Assembly (NCBI RefSeq): GCF_034190915.1
Contig: NW_026947544.1
Location: forward strand, 806,001 to 870,000
Direction: 5' to 3'
DNA: 64,000 bases
Origin: Cavia porcellus
Taxonomy: Eukaryota; Chordata; Mammalia; Rodentia; Caviidae
Made by a program: the position numbers and the translations under genes. Positions 23,263 through 34,125 of this stretch are shown here, in pieces. Below the pieces are notes generated by a model, which made no database searches, was not told the origin of the DNA, and saw only the letters and a program-made list of their open reading frames with translations. The first letter of the stretch is position 1, and the number at the start of each line of letters is the position of its first letter.

Positions 23263-24323
23263 TGATTCAAATATATAAAAATATGTGGTAATCATGATTC
23301 CCCATTATGTGGCCTTAAAGCCTTCTACAGTTTTCACTTATTAATTGGAAAGGCTTTATTCTGGGCTTCTTGATATGGAAATATTTGAAGCTATACTATA
23401 TGAAGTTTTATTCAAAAAGTTCAAGGAAAAAGACAGACACTATGGTAAGTACTATTAAGTTGGGTTATTTGGTGGTGAAGCTCTAGGTTGCTGAAACAGT
23501 TATGCTTTGACCTGTATTGCTATATTGTTATGTCCTGTTTTATCTCAATCTCTCCCTTATTCATTAAAAATTATTTAGTTTTTATGGTTTGTTTTTAATT
23601 AAGGGGAAAATTTTTAAAAATTAGCAGAATATATAATAGTAACTTTTTTGATTTCCTATTAACTTGTTTTGAAGTCCTGTAATACTCCCACTATCTTGTT
23701 TTGACTGATTAGACTCTGTTCCATTCTGTATGATAGTATCAAATTTGAGGGTATAGGCAACTATTTGAAGGCAATAAGATTCACTAAGATGCCCATTCTG
23801 GTTTGACTATTTTCTCCTTTGGAAGTTCTGTAATGTTTACAATGCTTAAGTTTTATTGGTCTTGTTCTTTACTGTTTTGGTCAACTTTATAATATCTAAT
23901 GAGATAGTCAATTCTTTTTAAAGAAACTAGAGACATTATGGTAACCATTATTGATAACCTTGTGTTCTGTTTTTACATCATGTGCTATGTCTGTCCTTGG
24001 TTTTGACTGACAGCTTTGTTTTGCCATATTTGACTTTATTCCTTCACCCCAAAAAGAAGTAAGAACCAAGGAGTAATAAAACCCAAAATGTGTAAATTTT
24101 GTTGTAAAAAAGAGAAGGAAAGAAAGTGCTCTAAAAGATACAACAGCAAGTGTGTTTAGGGGTGGTAAATAGCTGACCATATTAATGTTTTTGGTTTGAT
24201 CATTGAACACAACTATTTGCAGTCTCACTGTTTGAATGTCCACTTTGTATGCTTTGATACTGTGACTTGAGCAACTACCTCTAAGATGATAATATGTAAT
24301 CTATTAACTGGTGATTTCTTACT

Positions 24324-24358
<35 letters not shown>

Positions 24359-24455
24359 TAGTTCTGTATTACTTGAACCCTTACACCACTTTGGTTTTTT
24401 TGTTTTGTTTTGTTTTGTCTTTTTTTCCCTTTAAATAAAGTTTTAAAAAAAGAAA
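23263..24455 (+). mobile_element. Second L1 3'UTR in tandem, no ORF
   Basis: Starts at the base just after the ORF2 stop of the preceding unit (TAATGATTCAAATATATAAA) and repeats the whole long-type 3'UTR, ending in T-rich tracts (24,325-24,357) and an A-rich tail at 24,436-24,460. Clearly more diverged from 22,010-23,230 than the two young L1s are from each other, so it is an older copy. Confidence 0.88.
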
Positions 24456-25226
24456 AAAAATCATGCCTATCCCGTGAAAGATACATGACAAAAATCAAGT
24501 TTGACTTTCAGATTTTAATGGGGCAAAAAATCCTAAGAACTGTGGCAAATTCAAAGAATCCAGGCAGTTTTCATCAGAAGAAAAGTATAAAACTAGCACT
24601 TGGCAGTGTCAGTTGGGTATTACACAGCTATACTTCAAGACACCCTTTAGAAGGGAATGGCTAGGAGAAAATGAAACACAGTTTAGATGATGGTACAGGT
24701 GTAAAGCCGAATGGGATGTCCTATGAAATGGAATTTCAGAAACATCATGCCAATGCGATCCATCACAGTGATGTCACTGGAATTTAAGGCTGCTTCACCT
24801 TCTGTTGATTGTGATCACAGAAGGTGGCCTTCTACTAACTCAGTGGAGAGAGCATGTATGTCCAACTATCACCATGGGATGGCATTTTGTATTCATCCAA
24901 GCATGGTTCATCGCTGGGCATAATGACCAGAAGAAGGAAGAAGGGGCAAGGAGTAGTTGAGAAGGAATGTGGTCCTCTCAGGGAATGGAAAGAGTTCCTG
25001 AGAGGGAGTCTGGTGTGGGAGGGAGAATGACAAGCACAGTAGGAGGTAGGCTGCTGGTGTGCAAGAGGCAGGGCAGCTTGCTTTGTGCTGAACACCTAAT
25101 TTCCTTCTGGAAGCCTGCTACTTCATTCCCCAATAGGCCAATATGCCTATGTGATTCTTCCATAACAAAAAGTCCAGGTGCTGAGCTTCCCTGGCACTCC
25201 CTGTCCCAGTAAACTAATGTGATCAC
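24456..25226. other. Unassigned intergenic DNA
   Basis: No gene or named repeat seen. The opposing frames at 24,835-25,274 have no family features. Confidence 0.5.
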
Positions 25227-25640
25227 TGTTGTACCCCAAATGAGACCTTGAGATGTTGTCCAAAAAACAGGCAAGACATTTTTAAAGGAAAAAGAAACAC
25301 TTTATTTAAGCAGGCATGAGCAGCACAGTACCATTGGAATTTGCAAAATTGTGCAACTAGGTTAGATTTTAAAGATAAAAACCACAAAGCAAGTCTGGTA
25401 GTGGATAAGGGTCGAGAAGGCTTTTGTTCTCTTATTGGCTTGGTGCAGAGCTCTTTGTTTAATCAGTTGCCTTTATGGGAAATTTTGCAGCTGGTGGTCA
25501 GCTAGTTCCTCTTTTGGCTAATTCCAGGAAAAACTATCCTTCACAGTGGGGGACAAAGGTTGAGTCAGAGTAGGCAGCTTGCAGCTGACTGATTCTGGAA
25601 CAATTGTCCACAAAGGGGGACAAAGGTAAGGACAGAATAC
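25227..25640 (-). mobile_element. Candidate LTR (ERV-like), boundaries uncertain
   Basis: Plus strand starts TGTTGTACCCC. On the minus strand there is a TTAAATAAAGTGTTTC polyadenylation region about 90 bp from that end, and the upstream part has the mixed composition of a U3. Two GGGGGACAAAGGT blocks occur at about 25,548 and 25,615. I could not find a matching TSD, so the right edge is approximate. Confidence 0.5.
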
Positions 25641-25795
25641 AAGGTTACCAAGGTAATGACGCATACAGAACAGAATATTGGCTTTTTTTTTTTTTTAGTT
25701 ACAATATAAGAATCACACAGACCTATGTGGATCCACACAAAACAAACACAGAACTTCTCCCTTTTGTCTCTAAGGGGCAGAGGAAACTTCCTTCA

Positions 25796-25886
25796 AAGGC
25801 CTGGGATACAGATCAGTGGCATAAGAACCTGCCTGGCAAATGCAAGGTCCTAAGTTTGATTCCCAGTATCAAAAAAAAAAAAAAAA
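25796..25886 (+). repeat. ID-like tRNA SINE
   Basis: A-box region CAGATCAGTGGCATAAG, B-box region AGTTTGATTCCCAGTATC, then an A-run of about 17 bases. Confidence 0.8.
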
Positions 25887-25940
25887 GTTGTGAATTTAGG
25901 AGCGACTATCCAATTGTTAATTAATCAATCCTAAAATCTG

Positions 25941-26022
25941 GCTTAGGACTGGAGATATAGCTCGGTGGCAGAATGCTAACTTATGTGAGACTCTAGGGTG
26001 GATCACCAGCACCACAAAAAGG
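25941..26022 (+). repeat. ID-like tRNA SINE, other subfamily
   Basis: Begins AGGACTGGAGATATAGCTCGGTGGCAG (split: AGGACTGGAGATA and TAGCTCGGTGGCAG) and ends with GGATCACCAGCACCACAAAA. The middle differs from the GCATAAGCACC subfamily, and it lies only 55 bp from the preceding SINE. Confidence 0.75.
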
Positions 26023-26149
26023 ATATATTAAATATAAAAACATGTGGCTTACATTCAGAAAGCAAAAGACATATTCCAACCAAATGACTTCAAAGCAGTT
26101 TCTAAATTATGCTATGGTCCAAAGTCTTTGAACAATCAAAACATTTATG

Positions 26150-28209
26150 CCAAAAAGAATTGAGTTTTTTGAGGAATCTCCATTGTGATTTCCATAATGA
26201 CTGTACTAATTTACATTCCCACCAACAGTGAAAAAAGAATCCTTTTCCCCACATCCTTGCCAGCATTTACTGTCTTTTGTGTTTTTGATTAGGGTATTTC
26301 TGACTGGGGTGGGATCATATGTGTAGTTTTAATTTGAATTTCTCTTGTAGCTAAATGTAGAAATTGCTTTTTTTCTTATACATGTTGGCCATTTGTCCTT
26401 TTTTTAACAAATGTCTATTAAACTCTTTTGCCCACTCATTGATTATACAATTTGATTCTTTGGTGTTAAGATTTTTGGGTTCTTTATGTGTCCTAGATAT
26501 TAAGCCTCTGTTGGAAGAGTAGCTGGCACAGATTTTCTCTCATTTTAGAGGCTGCTCCTTCACTCTATTGGTTGTTTTCTGGATGTTGTTGGTTTTCACT
26601 ATTTTTTTCCTATCCCACTGGATTCAGATTTGAGAACTCTTTGCCTATGTCTATGGTTTCCCCTATGTTTTCTTTGCAGTTTCAATGTTTCAGGTGTTTT
26701 ACTTGGATCTTTGATCTATTTTGGATGATGTTAATACAGGGTGAGCCATAGGGGTCCAGTTTCAGTCTCTACAAGTAGATATCCAATTTTCCCAGCAGCA
26801 CTCATTAAAGAGGCTGTCTTTTGTTCAGTGCATGTTTTTGGCTCCTTCCTCCAGAATCAGGTGTTTGTAATTGTGTGAGTTTGGTTTTGTGTCTGTGTTC
26901 TCTCCCAGTAGTCTACATGTCTATTTTGTGCCAAAACCATACTCTTTGTTACTACAGCTTTGTTGTATAATTTGAAATTTTGTATTTTGTCATCTCCAAC
27001 CTTGTTCTGGTTGCTTAGGATTGTGTTGGCTATTCAGGGTTTCCATATGGATTCTGGTTCTGTGAAAAATGGCAAGCATTAGTACTTTTGTAACAGAAAA
27101 TGGCAGGCAGTTTATTTTGGTTTGTTATTTGCTCAGGTAATAATAGTTCCAGTTCCAATTCCAGTTGCTTCTGGTGTCTTAGGAAACAGGTGGTCACTGT
27201 GATGCACAGCTGCTGTCTATTATATACATTGTATAATTAAATAAATAACCAATTGAAAAGCCCTCTGCCCCCATACTTCTTGTTTACTCCATAAGCCCTA
27301 GATCACCAGACATCAGGGCTTGATATTTTGGAAATAATCACAATCAGTGCCTGTCAATGTCAATAAATCTGCCTCCAAATCCTGGGTGTTATTTTGGTGT
27401 CTCTGCTTGCCATCCCATTTTGACAAGAATTGCATTGAACCTGTAGTTTTATTTTGATAGTATGTCAATTTTAATCATAGTAATTCTGCCAACCCATGAG
27501 AAAAAGAGATATTTATGTATTCTAGCGTCTTTTTCAATTATTTTCTTCAGTGTTATAAGCTTTTCACTGTGTAAATCGTTCACCTCCTTGGCTAAATCCC
27601 TAGGTACTCTACACATTATGAAGCTATTGGAAATGATATTTTTTCCCAATTTATTTCTCAGCCAGCCCATTATTGGTGTATAGAAAAGCTATCAACTTTT
27701 TAACATTCATTTTATATCCTGCTACAATGCTGAATCCAGTTATCAGTTCTAAACATCTTTTGGTAGAATCTGTAGGTCTTCTAAATCTAAAATCTTATAA
27801 TTTGCATACAAGGATAATTAGACTTCTTCCTTTCCTATTTGTATACCTATTATGGCTTTTTCTTCCCTAGTTGTTCTAGACAAAACTTAAAGTGCTCTAT
27901 TATATAGGAGGGAGAAGCATAAGTGAGCATTTCCTTGCCTTGTTCCATATTTTAGAGGAACTATTTTCAGTTGTCTTTCATTCTGAATGATGTTGGCTAT
28001 GGGTCTGTCATACATGAACTTTTCTACATTGAGCAGTAATCCTTCAAACCTAGTTTTTGGGGGAATTTTATGATGAAAAGATGTTGAATTTTGTCAAAGG
28101 CTTTTGGTATATCAATTGAAATGACCAGGTGATTTTTATGCTCTATTCATTTTCTGTGGTGTGTTACATTGCCTGATTTAAGATAAACCATCCTTGCACC
28201 ACTTGGTAG
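26150..28209 (-). mobile_element. Inverted 5' segment of an old L1
   Basis: Antisense ORF2 sequence runs from the reverse-transcriptase region (28,209 side) to the start of the C-terminal region (26,150 side). The frame at 27,449-27,670 still matches the ORF2 segment containing the WVGRITMIKI-like motif. It is interrupted at 27,071-27,411 and immediately followed by the same element's 3' end in the opposite orientation. Confidence 0.85.
27071..27411. mobile_element. 341-bp insertion of unknown class within old L1
   Basis: L1 homology stops at GTGAAAAAT and resumes at ATTTTGACAAGAATTGC. The insert begins GGCAAGCA and ends TGCTTGCC, an 8-bp inverted pair (10 bp with flanking AT). Minus-strand CCAAAATAAACTGCC and an ending like GTTACAAAAGTACTAA resemble a MaLR 3' end, so an LTR without clean TG...CA ends is also possible. 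Confidence 0.45.
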
Positions 28210-28745
28210 GCACCTGAAGAAAAATTCAGCATAAAACAAGGATACCTGCATACTCATGTTCATTGTGACACAATTTACAATACCCAAGGTATGGAGCCTG
28301 CCTAGCTACCATCAACCAATCAATGAAGAAAATGTATAATAATACTTAGTCATAAAAAAAGAATGAAAGTTTGTAATTTTTCAGAAAATAAATGGATCTA
28401 GAGATCATCATGTTGTTCCAAAGAAACCAGACTAAGAAAAACAAACATCACATTTTCCCTAAAAAGTGGAATCTAAAAACAATGACAAGAAAGTAGAACA
28501 CAGACTATTGTTGCACAAAGGGGAAGGGGAAGGAGGAGTGATGTTAGGATGAGTAATAGAGGAATGAATACGAACAAACTACACCATACACAATGAAACC
28601 CCCACCCTGAAGTGTGAAACATGGAGGTTGGGTAGGGTAAAAGAGAAGATCAAGAAAATGGTTAAAGTATGCTACATGCTTGGACAAATCTATCAAAAGG
28701 AAGTTTACTAATCTATACAACTAATATGCAAAAATAAAAATGTGA
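28210..28745 (+). mobile_element. Sense 3' end of the same old L1 (5' inversion)
   Basis: Starts in ORF2 about 60 bp beyond where the inverted segment stops (CATACTCATGTTCATTGTGA block), continues through the ORF2 end and a ~0.4-kb 3'UTR (ATGTTAGGATGAGTAATAG; CACCCTGAAGTGTGAAAC) and ends in CAAAAATAAAAATG. This 3'UTR is unlike both younger types in the window. Confidence 0.82.
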
Positions 28746-28793
28746 GAGAGGCCAAAATTTATTTTAAGGAATTGAGGTTTAAAAATCTGAATT

Positions 28794-29063
28794 TCTCCTT
28801 GCTATGTGACTCACTTCCCCATTTGTATCCAATTTATTATGTTATACCTGAGCAATTAATCTTACTGGTTGACCATAGTTCCCGTTCCAGCTCATGCCCT
28901 CCTGCCTTGTGAGTTTCCATTTTTCCCCACTTTAGACCCACCTCACTTTGTGGTTTTGCTCTATAATAGTCCCTAGAAAAGACAGTCTTTGGCTACCTAC
29001 ATAGAACCCATTCTGTCTCTTAGTCAGAGTTTTCTTTCTCTCAATAAATATATTCTGCTCTAA
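28794..29063 (+). mobile_element. Retroposed LTR transcript (family C) with poly(A) and 13-bp TSD
   Basis: Homologous to part of the family C LTR at 41,790-42,222. The match ends about 13 bases after AATAAA (CTGCTCT) and is replaced by an A-run, where the genomic LTRs instead continue TTAATCTCTG. The piece is bounded by AAAAATCTGAATT at 28,781-28,793 and 29,064-29,076, and the left junction (TTT/AAAAA) fits the L1 endonuclease preference. I read it as a polyadenylated LTR transcript inserted by L1 machinery. Confidence 0.75.
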
Positions 29064-29076
29064 AAAAATCTGAATT

Positions 29077-30289
29077 ACTTATTTACCTATAATGTTTTTA
29101 TCTTCTTAATAGGGTGATACTAAGATTTTTATTTTACCTTTTCTGTTGAGTTCAGCATAAAGTATATTCCTTGTTGCTAGAAAACCAGATCGCAGCACAC
29201 TATTAGATAATGACTTGTTAGAATAAGAAAAACAGTCAACAATATTATTTTGCTGACATTCAAAAAAATGCTCCCTCATTTCCCTTAGTATTTTTCCAAA
29301 CTGGGTAATAAGTTTTAGGCAAGTCTACTGCCCGTGACGCATTATTCCTTTGAATTGATTAATTTAGGAAAGTGATGTTCTGTTGTCTTCAAGCCTCGGG
29401 GAAACTCTGACTTTCTACAAATCTGAAAATGTCACCTTCCAGCTAGAAGAAAAGTGTCCCTGAATGTATTTGAATGGTTTCCAGAATTAGCCTTTGGACT
29501 AAAATTGACCATCTTTCATATTTTAGGAAGATCATTTGTATATTTTTGAAGTTGCATGATAAAACAATCTCTAAAACCTCTGAAAAAACCCTATGTCTAC
29601 TGTCATTTTTTCCCCCAGACTTTATGTGTGCTCTCAATTCTAAATAAAAACTGAAAATTTTGGCCAATACCAAATGTGCTCAGGCAACAAAATCTTCAAA
29701 AACGATTTGTACACAATCATCAACAAGGTCAAATTCACTTGCTTTCAGAATTCAGATGTCAGCTGTAGAAAAACGTCTGTGTTTCTCATGCTAAATATAT
29801 GAATTCAATCTAACCAACACATGGTTGTTTTGTGAAATTGATGGACTAAGTACGAGGAATGGCCCAGGGAAAGCTCCAAAAACATGTGCAAAGGTCTATT
29901 GAGACTTTGTTCTGCAAAAGATGCTTTGCTTTTGTCAGATTCTCAAAGGGTATAAAGATTCCCAGTCATTCCTGACAACTTCACAGAGGTAAAGAATAAT
30001 TGACCAGGAAATGGGTGGATAGAATCCTCTGGTGGTATGCGGCAAGTATCTCACTACTGTCTGTCTGACCAACTTCTCCCAGTTCCCAAATCTATCCCAA
30101 TCAGTGATTATACAACTCATGGCAACAATGAGGGCTGGCATTTCCAAAGACAGTCATCCTGTCTGTGAAGAAGACAGAGACAGGCAGTTTTGGAGGATGG
30201 CTGTGTACATCTTGTCAATGGTGGTGGATTTCCTCCTGACTTGCTTTTGAAATCCAAAGCAACTACTTTGAAGATAAGAGTGCACTGTT
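29077..30289. other. Unassigned intergenic DNA
   Basis: About 1.2 kb without an identifiable gene or repeat. Short frames (29,443-29,673 minus; 29,935-30,147 minus) lack motifs. Confidence 0.5.
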
Positions 30290-30560
30290 TTTTTTTTTTT
30301 CCACTGTTTTGTTTTGTTCTCATTTATTGTTGTTTTATGCAATGTCATGTTTTTCTTGGTTTTATTCTATTTTGTTTTGTATGATTTTGCTATGTCTGAT
30401 GGTATGAATAGCTACTGTGAAGACATCAAGATTTATTATGGTAGTCATTGTTGATTTCCTATTGAGCTGGTTTGAAGTTCTGTACCACTTTCAGTGCTGT
30501 TTTGATTGGCTTTATTTTGCTTTGTTCTGTTGCGCATTATTCTCTTTATTTTTATTTTTT
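30290..30560 (+). mobile_element. Old L1 3'UTR fragment
   Basis: Matches the order of the 50,890-51,010 region: ATGGTATGAATAGCTACTGT, TGGTTTGAAGTTCTGTA and a TTTGATTGGCTTTATT block. Diverged and truncated on both sides. Confidence 0.65.
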
Positions 30561-31160
30561 TTAATTTTTTTATTTAAGGAGAAAAAGGAAAAAACAGAAA
30601 AAGGATACAAGTAATATAAAATTTAAAAATAAACTGTAAGAAATCACTAGTTAATAGATTACATATTCTCATCTTAGAAATACTTTTTCAAGTTACAAAT
30701 TTGAAACACATAAAGTGGACTTTAAAACAATGAGACTGCAAACAGTTTTGTTCAATGATCCAAAAAACACTCAGTAATATGGTTATCTATCTTATACACT
30801 TAAACATATATGCAGTTATAACCGTTAGAGTACTTTCTTTTCTTTTCTTTTGTAGAATGACAATTACACATTTTGGGTTTTATTACTCCCACAGTTCTTA
30901 TTATTTTTTTTTTGAAGAGAATAAAACCAAATGTGACACATCAGAACAGAGTCAGTCAAATCAAAAGGATGGACATAATAGATAATGTAAAAACAAAATA
31001 TAAGGTGATCAACAATGGTTACCATACTGCCTCTTGCTATTTTAAGAAGAATTGGCAGTTATAATAAAATTGAACTAAACAGGAAAGAATAAAACCCATT
31101 GGAGACATTGCAGGATTTTAAAAGAAATAATAGAGATGTTTTTCACAACTTTATCCATAT
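30561..31160 (-). mobile_element. L1 3'UTR fragment, opposite orientation
   Basis: Begins with T-rich sequence and TATTTAAGGAGAAAAAGG, the reverse complement of the L1 3' end, then AAGTAATATAAAATTT, GTAAGAAATCACTAGTTAAT and ATCAACAATGGTTACC, all blocks of the long-type 3'UTR in reverse. Confidence 0.75.
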
Positions 31161-32854
31161 AAGTCAAACAACTGAGTCTAAAATCATTATGGACAGCAAC
31201 AGAAGAGACTACACAGGGTGGCTGCCCACTGCCAACATAAGTATCTCGTTCAGGTACTACCTGAGGTCCCTTTCTACCTGTATTGGCTTTTGCAAGTAGA
31301 TCCTTGATAGAGGTCACTCTGTTAGCTGCAGTGCCAGCTCATCAAGCCTGACTGTACTGCTGTTCAGAGCCTAAAGGTTTGTTTAATTAGCCAGCACAGG
31401 CTGACCCTGTTAGCCATGAGCACATCAAAAGATTGCTCAAAAGGAGTATTTGCCACACTTTGATGACCGAAGAGATATCAGATGTGATATTGATAGTTTT
31501 TTTAATGGGCTTGAAGAAAGAGGTTCAAGGCTCTCAATTTGTCATGCCTGTCTTGCCAATGAGAAGAACCCTTGGTAAAAATGAATGAGAAAAGGAATAA
31601 ACACCTGCATCTATTTGATCTACAAGGAAAGGATTGAAGATCCCCCAGGTCTTGCCCAATTTTGTACCAGACTAAAATAGAGACAAAAGGAAATTCTTTG
31701 CTTAATTTATATATCTTTGTTCAACATATGTAATTTTGTGGCTGCATTTAATCTTTGAATTCTATCCTGATGCATAAAAACCTACAGGCAATTGTAATAC
31801 AGAGAAACTTTTTATGATCATGATCCAATTCCCAGAATCTGGTCCAAGGAGCAGTTGGATTTAGTCTGCTGCCCAATAGTTCTCTCACCTTGGAGGGACA
31901 CTCATGAAGATACCCAGGGAGTTACATTAGACCCCACCAGCAGGGCATTTGCACAGAGACCCAGGAGGAAAATAAGGCAGACAGCGCTGGAACCCATCAG
32001 CATCAATAACACCAAATGAAAGAACTCTGAAACAGCCAGGCTACAACTGTGTCAGGACACTTGTGCAAGTGTCACCCTCGTATGTACAGCTAGGGCCTCA
32101 GACTGAGAGATCTCCTTCCCCTCTGAGTTCCCCAGAATTCCTACAGCTTCTGCCCAAGGACCTGGGGTTCATGTGCTAGGTCAAACATTTAGAAATTAGT
32201 TTAGTTTAGAGAGAATCAAAACAACATCAATTTCATAAGGCAATTTGGTATCCAGGAACCCACCTGTGCACTTTTGAGGTGACTGATGAGTCACATAAAG
32301 AGACATATTCTGGTACTGTGTTAAATTAATCAGGTTTATAACAAATTCATCAATCAGATAGGACTCCTTTACCAAGTACTTTTGCAACATTGGGCAAGAT
32401 ACGTGCTCAGGGTTTCTCCTAATTTGGGAGAGGGGGGCAGCGCTGGCTAATCTTAAAATACCATGAAGTTGGGGCATTACAGGCCACAGCATTTTGTATC
32501 TTTATTAAGGAACTGTATTTTACACGAGAGGACACTGGCTCATTGAAAGGCTTTTTTCTTCCTCCACTATCTGTAATTTTTAAAGGGTTCGCAGGTTCTT
32601 GCTTTATTGATTTCAATACAAAATGAGGCCAGAAGAAGAGCCTGAGAAATTGCACAGCCCTTTGTATTTGTAATGTGAATTTCAAAACAAATAATAGATT
32701 AATAATAGATTGCAATGATGTTACATACCACTGTTTTCAAAGAAGTTGCTCAGATTAGAAGTTATAGGCATGAAAAACTGATCAAACAATGAAAGTACAA
32801 ACTGTTCTTTTTGATGAATTAAGAGATTAGTAGTATAATTATCTGTCTAGTATG
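31161..32854. other. Unassigned intergenic DNA
   Basis: About 1.7 kb with no repeat or gene I can support. The minus frames at 32,196-32,492 and 32,419-32,715 show no known domain. Confidence 0.5.
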
Positions 32855-32975
32855 TGTATATGTATATATAAGAAGGGCAAAGAGTATACATATACAGTGT
32901 ATGTATATATTATATATAGTATATACACATGTGTATATTTTATACATATATAATATATGCATGTATGTATAGTGT
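32855..32975. repeat. AT-rich (TATA/TGTA)n tract with palindromic potential
   Basis: Alternating purine-pyrimidine DNA dominated by GTATATG, TATATA and CATGTATG words. Several self-complementary segments could extrude hairpins, including TATATACACATGTGTATATT. Confidence 0.85.
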
Positions 32976-33049
32976 TGTCCCTTTTTTCCTTTCCCCCATC
33001 CTACTTGTTCTTTCCTTTTACTTTCACAATATCAATTTCACATTTTGGA

Positions 33050-33140
33050 TCTCATTTACTCTTTCAGTTTTTTACACTAGGGAGACAGTACGATGTTTAC
33101 ACATGTGAGTCTGATTTATTTCATTTATGAGTATGAAAAT
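33050..33140 (-). mobile_element. Short L1 fragment (end of ORF2)
   Basis: CACTAGGGAGACAGTACGAT, ACACATGTGAGTCTGATTTA and TTCATTTATGAGTATG match antisense the region around the ORF2 stop seen at 18,045-18,105. Confidence 0.75.
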
Positions 33141-33274
33141 TTACTAATTTAATAAGAATTTTGAGACATTTTTCTATGTAATATTCCAATAATTTTAATA
33201 CAGCAATGCAGTCAGATGTTTATTATAAAACACATAAGTGTTTTCAATACGATGATTCCCTGATACATTTTAGT

Positions 33275-33412
33275 GATCGGTTTTTATTTTTTACTTTGAG
33301 ACATATTCTCACTAAGTTACTATGTTGCCCAAGCAAGACTAGAAATACCCATTCTCCTGCCTCAGCCTCCTGGAGTTCTGGGATTATGGGTATGTGCCAC
33401 TATGCAAAACTG
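33275..33412 (-). repeat. 7SL-derived (B1-like) SINE
   Basis: Antisense landmarks: GAGACATATTCTCACTAAG, CCTGCCTCAGCCTCCTGGAG and GGGATTATGGGTATGTGCCA. Confidence 0.85.
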
Positions 33413-33759
33413 CTACCTTATTTTTTATTTTGTATTGGCATTTTTCACTAGTTTTGAGGATTTTGTTGAATTGAATTGAACGTATTCTCCACAGCAGCAT
33501 CCCAGGTTATCAGCAGCTGCAGAGCCAAGTAGAGGCTGGATTTGGAAGCCCAGCAAGGTGTGTGTCAGAGGTAAAGGGGCCCAATTGGAGATAACCGCTA
33601 AAAGCCTCTGTGGTCTCAATGCAACAAAAACTGGAAGCCAGTCCACTGTGTCCCAGAGCTAAGGCTCTAATACTTTAACCAGGGGGAAAGTGGGACAGAG
33701 TGTTCCAATAAAAGTTTTCAGCCTCAATGTTTGTAGTTAACTGCAGCAATAGCAGCATT

Positions 33760-33865
33760 TTGGTTTGGCTGATGCTTTGTTTGGTTGCTGGGGATAGAAC
33801 CCAGGGCATCCTGCCAGCTGGGTGTGTGTCCTGTCACTGAAGCAATATCCTATGAGCCTCAGCAA
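33760..33865 (-). repeat. tRNA-derived SINE, degraded
   Basis: GCTGGGGATAGAACCCAGGG is an antisense B box; the distal part (GTCACTGAAGCAATATCC) corresponds to the antisense A-box region. Confidence 0.65.
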
Positions 33866-33934
33866 TTTCTCTTTCACTTTGTAACAGAAAGGACAATCTT
33901 AACGTCAATGGCAGCTTATTCTGCCATTGTGGTT

Positions 33935-34125
33935 CTGGTGTTCCTCATGACTGAACCCAGGTTGTCAATCTGTGCTATATCCTTAGCCCATTTTTATTCA
34001 TTTACTTATGTTTAAAATTTCACGACAAAGTTGCACAAAATCTCTAAGTTGCTCAGGCTGGATTTGCACTTTCAATCGTCCCTTCTCATTTTCACAGGGC
34101 ACTAGGATCACATCGGGCTTGTAGT
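33935..34125 (-). repeat. B1-ID composite SINE, degraded
   Basis: ID-like half (ATGACTGAACCCAGGTTGTC ... GCTATATCCTTAGCCC) followed by a 7SL half (TCTCTAAGTTGCTCAGGCTG) on the minus strand. Confidence 0.7.
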
